Positions 34,047-45,817 are shown, counted from the stretch's first letter. The stretch is 64,000 nt of DNA from Gnetum montanum (GCA_015680685.1 MNCI01034697.1:667823-731822); one strand, 5' to 3'. Notes: generated by a model not told the origin, from the sequence alone. Made by a program: numbers and translations.

Positions 34047-36494
34047 ATGGCGGAGGAGCAGCAGCAGCAGAAGGAGAAAGATGAAGTGATATTGTTAGGT
34101 CCGGCGTTGAGTCCCTTCGTGGCTCGGGTGAGAATGTTGTTGGAGCTGAACGCCATTCCCTACCAATTGCGCGAGGAGGACTTGGCAAATAAGAGCGAGC
34201 TGCTGTTGCAGTCGAATCCCGTGTACAAAAAAGTGCCGGTTCTGATTCATAATGGAAAGCCCATCTGCGAATCTCTGGTCATCATTCAATATATTGAGGA
34301 GCAGTGGCCTTCTTGTCCGCATCCTTTGCTTCCCTCCGATCCTTACCAACGTGCTCAAGCCCGCTTCTGGGCCTCCTTCATCGACAACAGCGTGAGTTGC
34401 ACAAAATTACTTATTCAATCCATTGAAATCTTTTCGCTGTGTTTTTTTTTAAAACCAGTTTTGCAAGTTAATGTTAGAAACGACTTGGGGTTTTTATTTT
34501 TCTTTCCGTTCTTCTTAAAAGGAAATCCGATTCTACACCCGCGGGGTCACAAATCGAAGTTTTCACTCGAATTCATTTTTTTTATTGGGAAAATCCTGAT
34601 TTCTATTGTCCTCTTGCAAGTTCTATTTCAATTTTTGAAAGAGTTGAATATTTTCATGTCACTAACTGTTTTCTCCCTTGGTTTTTTTTGGTTTTTGGCA
34701 TTTGGGTATACGGGTTTCATTATTGCTCTAACTGTTGTTGTATTCGTTGAGATCATTTATTATAAAGCCGTTCGATTTCATTTTTCATTAATAAAAATCC
34801 TGATTTCTACGGTCCTCCACGTAGCTCAAGTGTTTGCAATTTTTTTTCCATAAGTATTTCGCGGTTTCTTACTTCAAATTTTTTTTTAGTTTGAAGCAGG
34901 TTTCATTATTTGCGGTCTCTGTTTTTTTCTCTTTCCGTTTGATTAGTATTGGATTCATTATTTAAACTTTAACGGTTTCTATTTCATTTATTCTCAACTA
35001 CGATGTAACAACGATTTGTTTTTTTCGAGGTTTATTATCTCAATTTTTTTCTGTCGTTTATTTATTTTCCGCACTATAACATCTAGCAGCCATTTCTACC
35101 CCGATGATTTGTTCCTTGTGTCACTGTATTGAATTTCTTTTTAATCTTTGACACCGATCCAGGAAATTGTTACATATAATCCAACACATCAAAATGGATA
35201 AGTAGCGACCAAAATCAATTTTGTTAATCCAGTACTTGGAATTCTTTCACTTCGTGAATTTGGGTCACAATTAAATTGAAATTTGCCGCAGAAGTCACTA
35301 AGCTTATTTGAACTTTCAGGAAATTATTACTTGAAAATTGTTCAAAGAAGCATTAGACCACTGATGAGCTCTGTTCTTCGCTGTGTGATCCCAGATTGTG
35401 TAACATTTTTTTTCGTTTTGTAATGATATTGGTTGACAAATCGAAATTGCTTTAAAATCCCCAAATTGAATCAAACTTTCGTGGAATTAGTCAAGGGAGC
35501 ATTAGGCCGATGGATAGGATCTTAAGCGGCAGCCAGTGATCGGCTCTTTTCTTCGCTACACTCTTTAAAAACAACACATTTTCACTGCATGAAATAGGCT
35601 ATCAAAACAAATCTTCTGCGACCTCCCTTGAAATCACTAAAACAAATTTGTTCAAAGGATTACTAGACTAGTGATCAACTCTATGATTGGCTGCATCATT
35701 CCGGATTTTTCACCCTACGAAATTCTCTAACTGTATAGACATACTGAAATTCCAGTATTTTAATTTTTAATCCTTTGATAACCGAAACTCCAGTATCGGG
35801 AACATTAGGTCAGTCATGACTCTTTTCTTAGATACACCCTTTAAAACCAACACATTTTCGCTGCATGAAATAGGCTAACATAACAAATCATCATCCTCAT
35901 AACCTTATCCCAACGGGCTAACATAACAAATCTGTTTTAAAAATCACTTAATTGAAGCAAACTCTTTTGAATCCACCAACACAGATTTTGGTCTGGTCAA
36001 AATGAATATCGGGCCAGTGATCAACTCTAATGTTGGCTGCATCCTTCCCCGATTTTTCACCCAATGAAAATTCTTCTCCTCCACACCCATACTGAAATTC
36101 CGGTATTTGTACTGACAAGCAATGATAATCCTGACTGCAGATTGTGCTGGATAGCATGAGAAGGGTATTATCAACGCCTGACAAGCAAGAGCAGGCGGTG
36201 CCGATACAGGAGCTGATGGAAAAGCTGCAGCACCTGGAGAAGGAGCTGAAGGCCAGACCAGGTCCATATTTTGGGGGAAACACAGTGGATTTAGTGGATG
36301 TGGCTTTGGGCTGCATGAGAGGCATGGGAGGAGCCTGCAAGATATTGAGTGGCCACAAACTTGTGAATGAAGAATCGACGCCCACGTTGAGGGCCTGGTT
36401 CGACAGATTTTCAGCAACTCCTGTGGTGGGTAACCTCGTGCCTGAAAGCGCTGGTACTGCTGAATTCTTCAGACAAAAGTACGGTCACCCATGA
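34047..36494 (+). CDS. GSTU: Glutathione S-transferase, tau class-like (two exons)
   Basis: This soluble enzyme conjugates glutathione to electrophiles, typically cytosolic in detoxification and stress responses. Exon 1 is 34047-34391 (115 codons) and exon 2 is 36141-36494 (117 codons plus TGA), joined in phase 0 over a GT...AG intron (AGC|GTGAGT, CTGCAG|ATTGTG). The product is 232 residues, normal for plant tau GSTs. The thioredoxin-like N-terminal domain covers about residues 13-90: catalytic Ser22 in [10 protein letters not shown], glutathione-site [16 protein letters not shown] with Glu75-Ser76, then the linker and [12 protein letters not shown] opening the all-helical C-terminal domain (about 100-232), ending [11 protein letters not shown]. 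The start is chosen for the aaaaATGGCGG context and is the first ATG after the TATA box. A Gln-rich run (residues 5-8) at the N-terminus is unusual. There are no stops or frameshifts. Tau versus phi rests on the Ser motif and the single intron position. Confidence 0.93.
34392..36140 (+). other. GST intron, 1749 bp, with internal duplications
   Basis: It begins GTGAGT and ends CTGACTGCAG. The first half is T-rich. The second half holds imperfect repeats: AACACATTTTC.CTGCATGAAA at about 35573 and 35849, and the block GTGATCAACTCTA.G.TTGGCTG at about 35673 and 36018 followed by CATACTGAAATTCC at about 35740 and 36088. No transposon domain is visible. Confidence 0.85.
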
Positions 36495-36604
36495 AAGCTT
36501 CCTCATCCAACGGAAGCATATTCTTCTGCTGCTCCTCTCAAATCACATGACAAAAGTTTGCTCTCTGTGATACAAGTTCCATGTTCCACGATTTCATTCA
36601 GTTT

Positions 36605-36610
36605 AATAAA
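36605..36610 (+). terminator. Likely polyadenylation signal of the GST gene
   Basis: AATAAA lies 110 bases after the stop codon in AT-rich sequence. This is the canonical near-upstream element; actual cleavage sites cannot be seen from sequence. Confidence 0.55.
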
Positions 36611-37300
36611 AGTCCCGACTTCTGGTTCAAGTATAAATTCCAATATGTTGTTGCCATAGAAATAGATAAATATCATGGAAAAAAATTGTTCTTTAGATAT
36701 GCAAGACTTGGTGGAACAATGGTTGAAACTGATTTACATTTGTTGAAAATGAATGCAATAGATTTACATAAAAAACGGTTTCAGCTACTAAATCGTTGAA
36801 ACTGAATAGTCAAATAGAGTTCAGTTCAGAAACTGTTGGCCTCTGTTATCTGCAAATTTTATCCATCTTCCGAGTGTTACTTTGATAAGCTTTTGAAGGA
36901 TTTTTAAACATTCTCCTTCACCGAAGACCACAGACCAGGTCATTTTATCTTTTACTTCTCTGAAAATCGGGCCATATTTCTGGAATAAATTCTATTTCAC
37001 TTTTAAGAGCCATGGTGTTCATTTATTTTTTTAAGTAAATCCTATATTGGCAATTGACCTTGCGGTTGCCTGAGCTATAACATGAAGCTTAATGACACAA
37101 TATTAAACCACATCCAAGAACACCTTCTAGTTTAGTTTTGGAAATAATATTGTTCAATTATTTTTAATGGAGCAAATCCTACATACAAAGATGAGTGTGA
37201 TTTTGAATTAGGGTGGTAGTAGTGGTGGAGTGGAGGGCTTAGGAGCCCTAAGGTAGGTAGTGAGTGTTAGTGAGTGTGGCAATGTTCTTGGCAAAGATGG
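36611..37300. other. Spacer downstream of the GST gene
   Basis: No gene is supported. A 72-codon open stretch (36581-36799, +) has no recognisable motif and overlaps the GST 3' untranslated part. Confidence 0.5.
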
Positions 37301-37318
37301 CAAAGGATATAAATGACA

Positions 37319-37640
37319 ATGGCAAGAACGAGAGGACAAATAATGGAGGCTCCTAGGGCCTAGGAGCGAAGAGGTTCTCTTCTATTGATGCCCTTAGAAG
37401 GAAGGCATGGTTCAATGACAACAATGGCAAGCGTGGGAGGACAACCAATGGAGGCTCTTAGGGCCTAGGAGCTGAGAGGGTTGCTTCTATTGATGCCCTT
37501 AGAATGAGGGCATGATTGAATGTCGATAATGGCAAGAGCAGGGGGACAACCAATGGAGGCTCTTAGGGCCTAGGATTGAAGAAGATCTTTTCTATTAATG
37601 CCCTTAGAAGGAAGGCATGGTTCAATGTCGAAATGGTGGC
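37319..37640 (+). repeat. Minisatellite, about 105-bp unit, three copies
   Basis: Units start AATGGCAAG at 37319, 37423 and 37528. Each contains GGAGGCTC.TAGGGCCTAGGA, TTCTATTGATGCCCTTAGAA and GGCATG, with a few differences between copies. It lies upstream of the L1 endonuclease fragment and could belong to that LINE's 5' part, or could be independent. Confidence 0.9.
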
Positions 37641-37969
37641 AGGTTGCAAGGAATCTTTTAGTATAGATGAGGTGACATACAAAAGATAGGGTACTTTTAG
37701 TGTTTATATTTGTGCCCTTCAAGATACTATGTTAGTCTATTAACAAGGTAAAAATGAGGTGTTAGCTTTGAGGTAAGACACTTGATTTGAAACCTCTAGG
37801 TCATGGGTTCAATTTTCGTGGATAGTCTTGAGTTATATAAAGTTCTAATTGGACTATATATCTTGGGATGTACCTATGTTTCACTTATTTTGGGTTCCAA
37901 CACCTGCATTACATTAACAAGGTATGCAAATTAATAGCAACTATTCACCCTAGTCTCACATACCTCGTC

Positions 37970-38735
37970 ATGATCATTCTATTTTGAAATTATGCCAGTT
38001 TGAAGAGCTCCAAAAAAACCTACTAAGTGAAACCTTTCTTAAGGATAATTATATTGATGTTGCTCTTTTACAAGAGACCAAGCTTAGCAGTTTTCTGTGA
38101 AATAACTAGTTAAGATGGTGTAGGGATAAATCCCTTGCCTAGGGCTTAAGTGGGGGCCTTGTTTGTCTTTGGCATAATAATTTGTTATTTCATATGATTA
38201 CTACATTCTACATGATGGGTATTGTTAGCTCAGGGGTTAAGATTTTTAATATTTACAACCCAATTAATAATAATTATAAATAGTAATTTCAACATGAGAC
38301 ACACACTCATAGTTTAGATAATGGTTGGCTTATTTTGGGAGATTGGAATTTGATGAGGCGGAGGGATGAGCAGTTTAGTGGTTCTTCATACAACTTGGAT
38401 GAGTAGTTTTTTAATGATATTGAGTAAGAGAATGATAGATCGAGTTGCATATTCCACTCTACTACTTCACCTACAAATGATCTTCCTAGTAGGCATGATG
38501 ATTTGCTTCTAAGCTTGATAGGTTCTTGTTAATTAGATCTTTATGGATTCCTTAGCAGCCGATTGGTAAGGCTCTTAGTCATATTCAGACCATAGACTTA
38601 TTGTTTGCTCTTAGGATCCTAAAACCTACTTCAAGTTGATTTCCAAGTTTGAAAACATCTAGTTGAAAAAGGAGGTGGTTAGAGATAAGCTCTATTAGAA
38701 ATGGTAGTTTAGTGCACTGCAATTTGGTTATAGTG
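37970..38735 (+). pseudogene. L1-type LINE endonuclease fragment
   Basis: The plus-strand translation shows the order of an AP-like (EEP) endonuclease: DVALLQETKLS (about 38055-38085; family LQETK), GLSGGLVCLW (about 38140-38170; family GGL...W), IYNP (about 38257-38268) and LIFGDWNL (about 38330-38350; family GDFN). It contains stops. The fragment ends at 38735, exactly where the LTR of element D begins, so D appears to have inserted into this LINE. The continuation would lie beyond D, outside the window. Confidence 0.8.
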
Positions 38736-39754
38736 TGTTGAACCCCCAAATGCTTTAGTTTTCATGTTAAAACTTCTTTAATTTTTATTTTTTATATTTA
38801 CATATATCGAATTGCATTGATTTCTTGGATGTTAAGTGATAAGGATTAATTGCTTTGTTGAGTCTGTGTTATCACAGGATATTGCAGGATTGACAAATAT
38901 CGATAAGGATATCGATTGGGATAGAGAATTTTGACATATTTTGAAGAACAACTATATCGATCTACATCACCCAAATCAACTAGGATTGACCTAAATTATA
39001 TTGACCTCTATAGCTTTCGCAATAAAGATTGATATCATTGGACAAAAGGAAGCTGCACTTCAACATGGAATTGGCATATCAATCTACACTACAGACACAA
39101 CACTAATCAATGATCGAAGGACACCGCCAGCATGCTACAGTTCAAAATGACCACAAAATTGTATTGATCCTTATTGATTCCTTTGATGAATATTAATAAT
39201 ATCTATTTTATGTATTTTTCTGATTATGATGTAAGCTCTTCTAGTATAAGTGAGAGAGCACTACATCCAATAAGGGGAATCACTACCCAAGAGAACCCAC
39301 ATCAAGTTGAAATCAAAATTTTCAATTTCCCTTGAACAATTGCTAAGTGAAGATCCATTGAGCCTTGTGGCAACTAAAAATCATTAGAGTCCATTGGTGA
39401 GCTGTTGAGGTTGTTTCACTATAAAAATGACAAGGCAGGATCATAGATTAGGTGATATCTCCCTTGTGGTCTTCACAATCCATGTTTATATTTTATGATT
39501 TCAATTTGATTTAATGATTAATTTTCACTCTTGAACTTAAGATTAGAAGTTAGGGTGATGATTTGTAATTTTGCTTATGAGTGACAGCCTTAAGTGTGGG
39601 ATTTGATTGGATTTGATCCTAATTATTTTATGTCTTGATGATTTCTTTAACGTTGGATGATTCCTCCACAAATACGACTTGTAGGTTAGTGACAAATGAG
39701 GTGACATTTCTATAATGAGAGTAATCTAGCCTTGAAATTTTGGCTAGCTCATCA
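38736..39754 (+). repeat. 5' LTR of element D (probable limits)
   Basis: The right end (CTCATCA, 39754) is fixed by the adjacent primer site. The left end, TGTTGAACCC at 38736, is chosen because the LINE endonuclease reading stops there. No partner LTR is in the window to confirm it. Confidence 0.65.
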
Positions 39755-39757
39755 AAT

Positions 39758-39775
39758 TGGTGCTATTGTTAGGAA
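39758..39775 (+). other. Primer binding site of element D, decayed tRNA-Asp type
   Basis: TGGTGCTATTGTTAGGAA differs from the tRNA-Asp complement TGGCGCCGTTGCCGGGGA at seven of eighteen positions, and all seven are C-to-T or G-to-A transitions. It lies three bases after the LTR. Confidence 0.75.
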
Positions 39776-39881
39776 GGCTGGCAAAGTCAATCATCATCAA
39801 GGGTTTAGTATGTTTTTCAAATTTCTTTTCAACATTTAAGTTGAATTTCATTTCATTTTCTTTTGTTTGGTAGGGTTTGAA

Positions 39882-42430
39882 ATGGTCTCTTTTAATTGTT
39901 TTGCTTGTAATAAGAAAAATAAAAGTACTAAAAACAAGGAAAAAGTATAGTCACAAGAATTAGTTCCCTTAATTCCTAAAATTGAGAAAAGTTATAAAAA
40001 AGTTTGCAATTAAGGTAGTAATTACATGAGCAATTAAGTCAATATGCAAATTTAGGATTAATTACCCATGAATGTGCTAAGGAAGAGTGTGCTTGTTAAA
40101 TGAAATTAAATAAGCAACACAAAAATCCACACTACCAATTATTATAAATGTACCTAAATTGATTTAAAGCAACCTCAAGAGGAACAAGGACAACCTAGTT
40201 CTACAAAACAAAGTTCTATTCCATCAACCTCCCTTGAGAAACAAAGAACTTCAACTAGTAACAAAGAAGGAAACCCAACTAAGATTTTCCATCAACAAGA
40301 ATCAGAAACACAATTTCCTTTTTCCACAACTTCTTATCCTCTCTTTGATATACTAAACATCACAATGCAAACCTCAAATCTAGTCATAGTTGCAGGATCT
40401 CAAAATCTCAACCTTAGTCAAATATGGAGTAACATGTCTATGGTAGGAGGGAATACCCAACTAGTAAGCACATTAAATATTCAAACTCCTATCACTTCAA
40501 CATCTACTTCTGTATCAATACCAAGCCCCATTGTAACTCCAACCTTAGCTACTACTTTTACAGTTGGATTTCCTTCACATCATACATCTCCTCCAATTTT
40601 ACATAGCTTAATTCCTCTCTCTTTCGAAAGCATAGGTTCAAATATTCCATTTGAACAAGCTTATTAGGGATAGACTCTACAGGACTTATTGAATCAAAGG
40701 ATGCCAACAATTCCCCAAGGACCATTAGTTTTCCCTTTGGGAAGGAACATGAAAGTTGAAAATTCATACTTACTACCCATTTTTAGGGGAACAACCAGTG
40801 AAGACCCTATAAGTGATGTAAGAGAATTTGAGACTATGATAGCAATGTTGGCACCTCTAGTTGAGGATAGAACAAAAATGGTAGCCTTCAAATCCACTTT
40901 AAAAGATAAAGTTGATTTTTGGCTTCAAACTTTGTGAACTCAAATAAGTTCATGGATGAATTTAAAGTAGTTTTCATTCAATGTTTCCTTTCAAATTGAT
41001 GAGTGGCGAGGTACCCCTACACTCAACTATATGAATACGAGCATTACACGTGTGATCCGGTCGAACTCCAAGGACTAAGTGCTTACGCACCTTATGGAAC
41101 ACTTAAGGTTAATCAATCGTTTTCCTCCCAAACTTACTTGTATTTGTCACGGTTGTATGGTTAAGTAAGTTTGAGGTATGTGATTTTTATGTCTTTTCTC
41201 TTTTTAACACCTATGCTAAGAGGGGAAAGGGTGAAGAGACTAAGTAACTAACTTTCACTAACTAAGTTCTAATTGTCCTAGCATCAGTATCTGTTCCCAC
41301 TTATTGTACACACCTTGAACCAGTGCAACGCTACTGGGATTACCAAACGCTATTCGTTGCTGGGTTACCAAGCATAGCACACATGCTTGAAGCAGTCATA
41401 CTGAATGCACTTAACTAGGAGTTGAGGGTTGAGAGAGATTAATTATCTAAGAAAGCATTTAAGCATTTAACATTAATTAAATCCTAATTAGCTTAGTCTA
41501 TGCACTGCAAGGTTTATCAGAAAGTTCATCTTTATTTCTGTACACAAATGTGTGCTCAGGTACAATTTGCTCGAATAAAGATCCGTTCACTTTGAGACTC
41601 CTACTGCGGGCACATGGAAATTATTCTATCTCTGGAATGGTAAAACTACTAGAGTTTCACTAAGGGTCTAGATCTAGATTATGAAACAAGGGAAAGCCAC
41701 CTCTTATCGTGTATGCGATATCGTGGCCCATGCGATATCACGTCCCATCACAAATGATAGGCTATATATACTTAGGAAATAACTTATGAGTTTCACACAA
41801 AGGGAAGAGAAGGATCATAAATGTGCCTTTGATAGATTTAAAGGATTATGTCTTAAAAATCCCAACCATAGATTTCTAGCCTACCAATTGATTCAAATCT
41901 TTATAAAGGAGTTATTACCATATTGTAGACAAAACGTGGATTTTTCTTATGGGGGAAATGTTTTAAATGTAACACTAGAAGAGGGTTGAAGAATCATTGA
42001 CTCTTTAGTAGACCAAAGTAAATGTTGGCCAAAATCGAACATCATGTAGGGTGTAACCCACCAAACCAAAAAATTGAATAGAAAAGTTAATGAGTTAACA
42101 AAATTAATAACAAATACAAACTCATTTTGCTCAAGAAGAAACTTGTAACTTATGTGGGAATATACAACATGACACTCCAAACTGTCCAGCCTTAGTCTAT
42201 TGTAATGAAGAAATTCAAGAGTCTATGAGATCCTTTCAACAAATGAGAAACCACCCTCCTTCACCTTTCCAAACAAGATCATTTTATCAACCATTAGCAA
42301 CAATTCCCCCAAAATAACTACAAAGAAATGAGAAATCCAGTTAATGAACAACTAGATTGTTTAACTCAAAGTTTAACAACACTTATAGAGGAAAATAAGT
42401 AATTTGTGGCTAAGAAAAGGAGAAATTTCC
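39882..42430 (+). pseudogene. gag: gag of element D, split by a solo LTR
   Basis: The start is ATG 39882 (MVSFNCFACNKKNKS), then worn sequence and an open Ser/Thr/Pro-rich stretch (40365-40667). The capsid core is in the same frame (40689-40937: VFPLGRNMKVENSYLLPIFRG, TLKDKVDFWLQTL). After the solo LTR the core continues at 41786-41989 (FTQREEKDHKCAFDRFKGLC, HRFLAYQLIQIF), a Gag hallmark of plant Athila-like elements. A regular zinc knuckle CNLCGNIQHDTPNC (CX2CX4HX4C) lies at about 42147-42188. Several stops are present. Confidence 0.85.
40997..41750 (-). repeat. Solo LTR of the A/C/E family inside gag of D
   Basis: A 754-base LTR in minus orientation, TGATGAGTGG...CCCATCA, flanked by a perfect target duplication CAAAT (40992-40996 and 41751-41755) with no internal region. 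It carries the GATATC-type U3 (two exact sites at about 41717-41739), so it is closer to element A than to C. Solo LTRs arise by recombination between the two LTRs of one insertion. Confidence 0.95.
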
Positions 42431-42856
42431 AAGATTTAACAAAGAGTGATTTACCTTCTCAGCCTAAACCAAATCCCACTAATTAGAGAAAGGGTAAGGA
42501 ACAGTTGTATTCTATCGTTACTAGGAGTGGAAAATTTATTGAGTCTAGACCTACAAAAAATGTTAGTCTTCAAGATAACATTAATGAGATACAAGAGGAG
42601 GCTCAACCATATATAATGGATAAGGAAGGAAGTGAAGAATCAACAGAGAAAGGGAAACATCCCTCAACCTTTACCATCCTTCTTTAAAAGGTTGCAAGAA
42701 GATTTTGCAACTAAGGCACATATAGAAAAAATGTTTAATGAATTATAGTTGCATATTCCATTAGAGTAAGCTATTAGGGAGACACCTCTTTATGCTAAAT
42801 ATTTGAGAGAAATATGCACAAAAAGGATAAAATAAAAACTTTCCCAACAAGTATAC

Positions 42857-43207
42857 TTGGTTGACAACTTATCTCAACTCATAAAAAGTCTAGAAATTCA
42901 TAAATACCAAGATCTAGGGGTTCAAAAAATCCCAATAAGAATTAATGAAAAAAACATTAAAAATTCCTTATTGGGTCTAGGTGCTAGTATTAATATTATG
43001 TCACTTGAAATGGCTAAGTTACTTGATTTAGGAGATATGAGAAAGGTAAACATGTCAATATCTTTAGCATATGGTTCAAGTGTTAAACTTATAAGAGTGG
43101 TAGAGGATTTAATTGCAGAGGTTAAAAAAGGAAAATGCCCCATTGATTTTCTCATGTTAGAGGTAAAGGATCAAGATTGTTTTCCCATCATCCTAGGTAG
43201 ACACTAG
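42857..43207 (+). pseudogene. Protease of element D, catalytic Asp replaced
   Basis: An open stretch of 116 codons whose active site reads LLGLGASINIMS, where the lineage has LLDLGASINLMP. Codon 42974-42976 is GGT, so the catalytic Asp is Gly. The rest is well kept (the segment MSISLAYGSSVKLIRVVEDL, and FPIILGRH at the end, family: .P.ILGRPFL), which lets the domain be placed with confidence. Protease without this Asp could not cut Gag-Pol. Confidence 0.88.
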
Positions 43208-43609
43208 TTAGCAACAATTGATGCAATAATTAATTGTAGATCAAGGTAACTATCTTTTGCCAATTTTACCTTTATGCTTAATATATTTGATAAAGCAAAA
43301 GAAGATCGGTTGAAATAATATATTAAAGAAGCTAGGATGCTCTACACCATACCCACATCAATAATGGCTCAAGATAGGGAAACATTAGCACTAAATAATT
43401 TTAAAGAAGGATCCTTAGACCCTTCTACAAAAGAGCAACAAGATCTTTTAGACCAAATTTTGAACTTGGGAGCAAGGAGTATTAGAGACATAATTAACCA
43501 TTAATTAATGATTCTTTGGAACTTTGTGAATTGCCTAGGAATCTTAAGTACAATTTCCTTGACAAAAATAAACCCTTAATAATAATAAATTCTCAACTTT
43601 CTAGTGAAT

Positions 43610-45060
43610 AAGAAATAACATTAATAGAAGTTTTAAAAAGAAAATCTAAGGCATTTTCTTGGAGTTATGAAGATCTTCATCAAGGATTTTCACCCAACAT
43701 ATGTTAACACCACATCTATCTAGAAGACAATGTTAAACCAGTTAGATTCCCCCTAGAAGAATTAATCCATCTTTAAATAAAATTGTTAAGATGAAATCTC
43801 TAAACATGGAAAAGAAGGAATTATTTATCCAATAGTTGATAGCGAATTGATAAGTCTTATTATGGTAGTACCTAAAAAAGGAGGAAACTGGTGAGCTTGT
43901 TTAGACTAGTTTAGTTATATATTTATGATATATCTATTATTTGGTCAAGAGAATATTCTATATTTAGCCGATGTAGAGGCACCCACCAAATTTAGATTCG
44001 GTGTTGTTGTGGATTCTTAGTAGAGTGGCCTTGCTGTAGTGGTTTGCATTTGTTGCTAGGTTACTGCAAGAAAAATGCAACTCATGCTTTCTCTCTGTGC
44101 ACAAATTTTGATAATCATTCTACATCAATCATGCCCACCATGAATGAATGAGTGAATTGATGAAATTGTGAATCATTAAGGCTTGCTGCTCGATTTCTTG
44201 TTTTTTTTTTATATAATTGGGTTGGGTGGTGTAAGGTTTATTTGTTTTGATGTTGCAATGGGTGAAATTGATTTTGCTTTCATAACTGTGCTATCATAGA
44301 TTGTGTGTGTTTGTATTTGTTTGTTTGGATTGTCAGATTAACTGGGATATATCTTCGTTGGGCATTCCTTGCTTGATTGATCGATTCTTGGATCTAAGAA
44401 AATTCTAGATCAAATAAGGAACCATTTCTAAAACCATGTTTTTTTGCTTCAGTATTTGGTTTTAATTTTTGGATGTAAATACATAGCGTGATGTGGTAGG
44501 TGGTGTGATGTGGCAAGGTAACAAAATGCACTCCCCTCCCACCCTCCATCATGCTAGACGTATTGGCCTTTCAACCAAAATTATAGAAAACTTAATCAAA
44601 ACACCAAAAAGGATCATTTTCTCCACCTTATATAAACCAAATCTTAGAGAGACTAGAAGGGCATGAATATTATTTCTTTTTGGATGGGTTTAGTGGTTAC
44701 AATCAAGTAGTTATTTCACCAGAAGATCAATGTAAAATAACCTTCACATGACAGTATGATACCTTTGCTTATTGATGAATGCCTTTTGGTCTTTGTAATG
44801 CACCCACTACTTTCCAAAGAGCTATGATATCAATTTTTTCTGATATGCTAGAAGAATATGTAGAAGTATTTATGGATGATTTTTCAATATATGGAGATAC
44901 TTATGAACAAACATTAGATCATTTGGAATGTTTCTTGAATAGATGTATAGAAAAAAATTTAAAATTAAGTTGGAAAAAGAATTATTTAATGGTAACAAGT
45001 GGTGTAGTTTTAGAACATGTAATTTCTAAAGAAGAAATTAAATGGATGAGGAAAAAGTAA
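43610..45060 (+). pseudogene. RT of element D, interrupted by an insert
   Basis: The upstream part (VVPKKGGNW then a stop and ACLD at about 43861-43908) corresponds to the RT segment KGG.W.VCID. The sequence after about 44580 resumes with YRKLNQNTKKDHF, the very next residues of that motif. Then come FFLDGFSGYNQV, MPFGLCNAPTTFQRAM (44779 onward) and the intact catalytic box VFMDDFSIYG (about 44868-44897). Between the two lies about 0.67 kb of unrelated DNA. Stops and a one-base frameshift are present, but the catalytic Asp pair survives. Confidence 0.88.
43909..44579. mobile_element. Unidentified insert of about 0.67 kb in RT of element D
   Basis: Its presence is inferred because the RT reading stops after ACLD and resumes with the next expected residues about 670 bases on. 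No terminal inverted repeat, LTR partner or coding sequence was recognised; the exact ends and a target duplication could not be fixed. It is T-rich, with runs such as GTTTTTTTTTTATATA at about 44200. A small non-autonomous element or a solo LTR are both possible. Confidence 0.5.
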
Positions 45061-45079
45061 AGGTAATCTCTACACTGTC

Positions 45080-45817
45080 AGCCCCAACAAACTTAAAAAC
45101 ACTTCAATCCTTTTTAGGTCACCCTAGATACTATAGATGATTCATTAAAGACTTTTCAAAAATAACCAAGCTTGTTTACATGCTTTTAGAAAAAAGTGTT
45201 TCCTTTATATGGATTGATTCTACCAAGAAGCCTTCTTTGAACTATAGAAAAGAGTTACCACTACTCCAATACTTAATGCACCCAATTGGAACTTCTCTTT
45301 GACTTAATGTGTGATGCTAGTGACACAACTATAGGGGCATTTTTGGAAGAATACATAGATAATAGACCAAGGATGATTTACTATATCTTTAAAAGTTTAG
45401 ATTAAGCCCAAGTTAACTATACAACTATTGAAAAAGAAATATTGGCTATTGTTTATGCTTTGGATAAATTTAGGCACTATTTAATAGGATACAAAATCAT
45501 AGTTTACATTAATCATTTTTTCATAAAATTCCTAGCAAAAAAAATAAAATAAATAGAAATGCTAGGATCATAAGCTGGTGGCTTTTACTCCAAGAATTTG
45601 ATCTTGATATTCTACATAAGAGGGGTAGAAAAAATGTTGTGGCAAATAATCTTTCTAGACTGGAAACAAAGGAGGAAAATAGAATAAGAGGAGTGTTAAA
45701 TGATAAATTCCTTGATGAACAACTCTTTTTAACAAAGAAAGACCCTTGGCTCATAGACATAGCAAACTATTTAGCTGTAATAAAAACACAACTCAATGGA
45801 GTAAGGAAGAGAAAAAG
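45080..45817 (+). pseudogene. RNase H of element D
   Basis: RT thumb and RNase H motifs: LQSFLGHPRYYR (about 45100-45140), DLMCDASDTTIGAFL (about 45302-45345, first Asp present), TTIEKEILAIVYALDKFRHY (about 45422-45480), then NVVANNLSRLE at about 45632-45664 (family ..ADHLSRL). In-frame stops are present. It ends at the AAAAG target duplication of element G (45813-45817) and the reading resumes after G at 55770. Confidence 0.85.

Noticed and set aside
34047-34853. One continuous 268-codon ORF from the GST start
   Set aside because: The reading after 34391 is intron: it lacks GST features, becomes hydrophobic T-rich text, and a GT...AG intron joins exon 1 in phase to exon 2 at 36141.
35944-36417. 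Two long minus-strand ORFs (145 and 157 codons)
   Set aside because: They are antisense to GST exon 2 and its intron end; codon usage and family motifs fit the plus strand.
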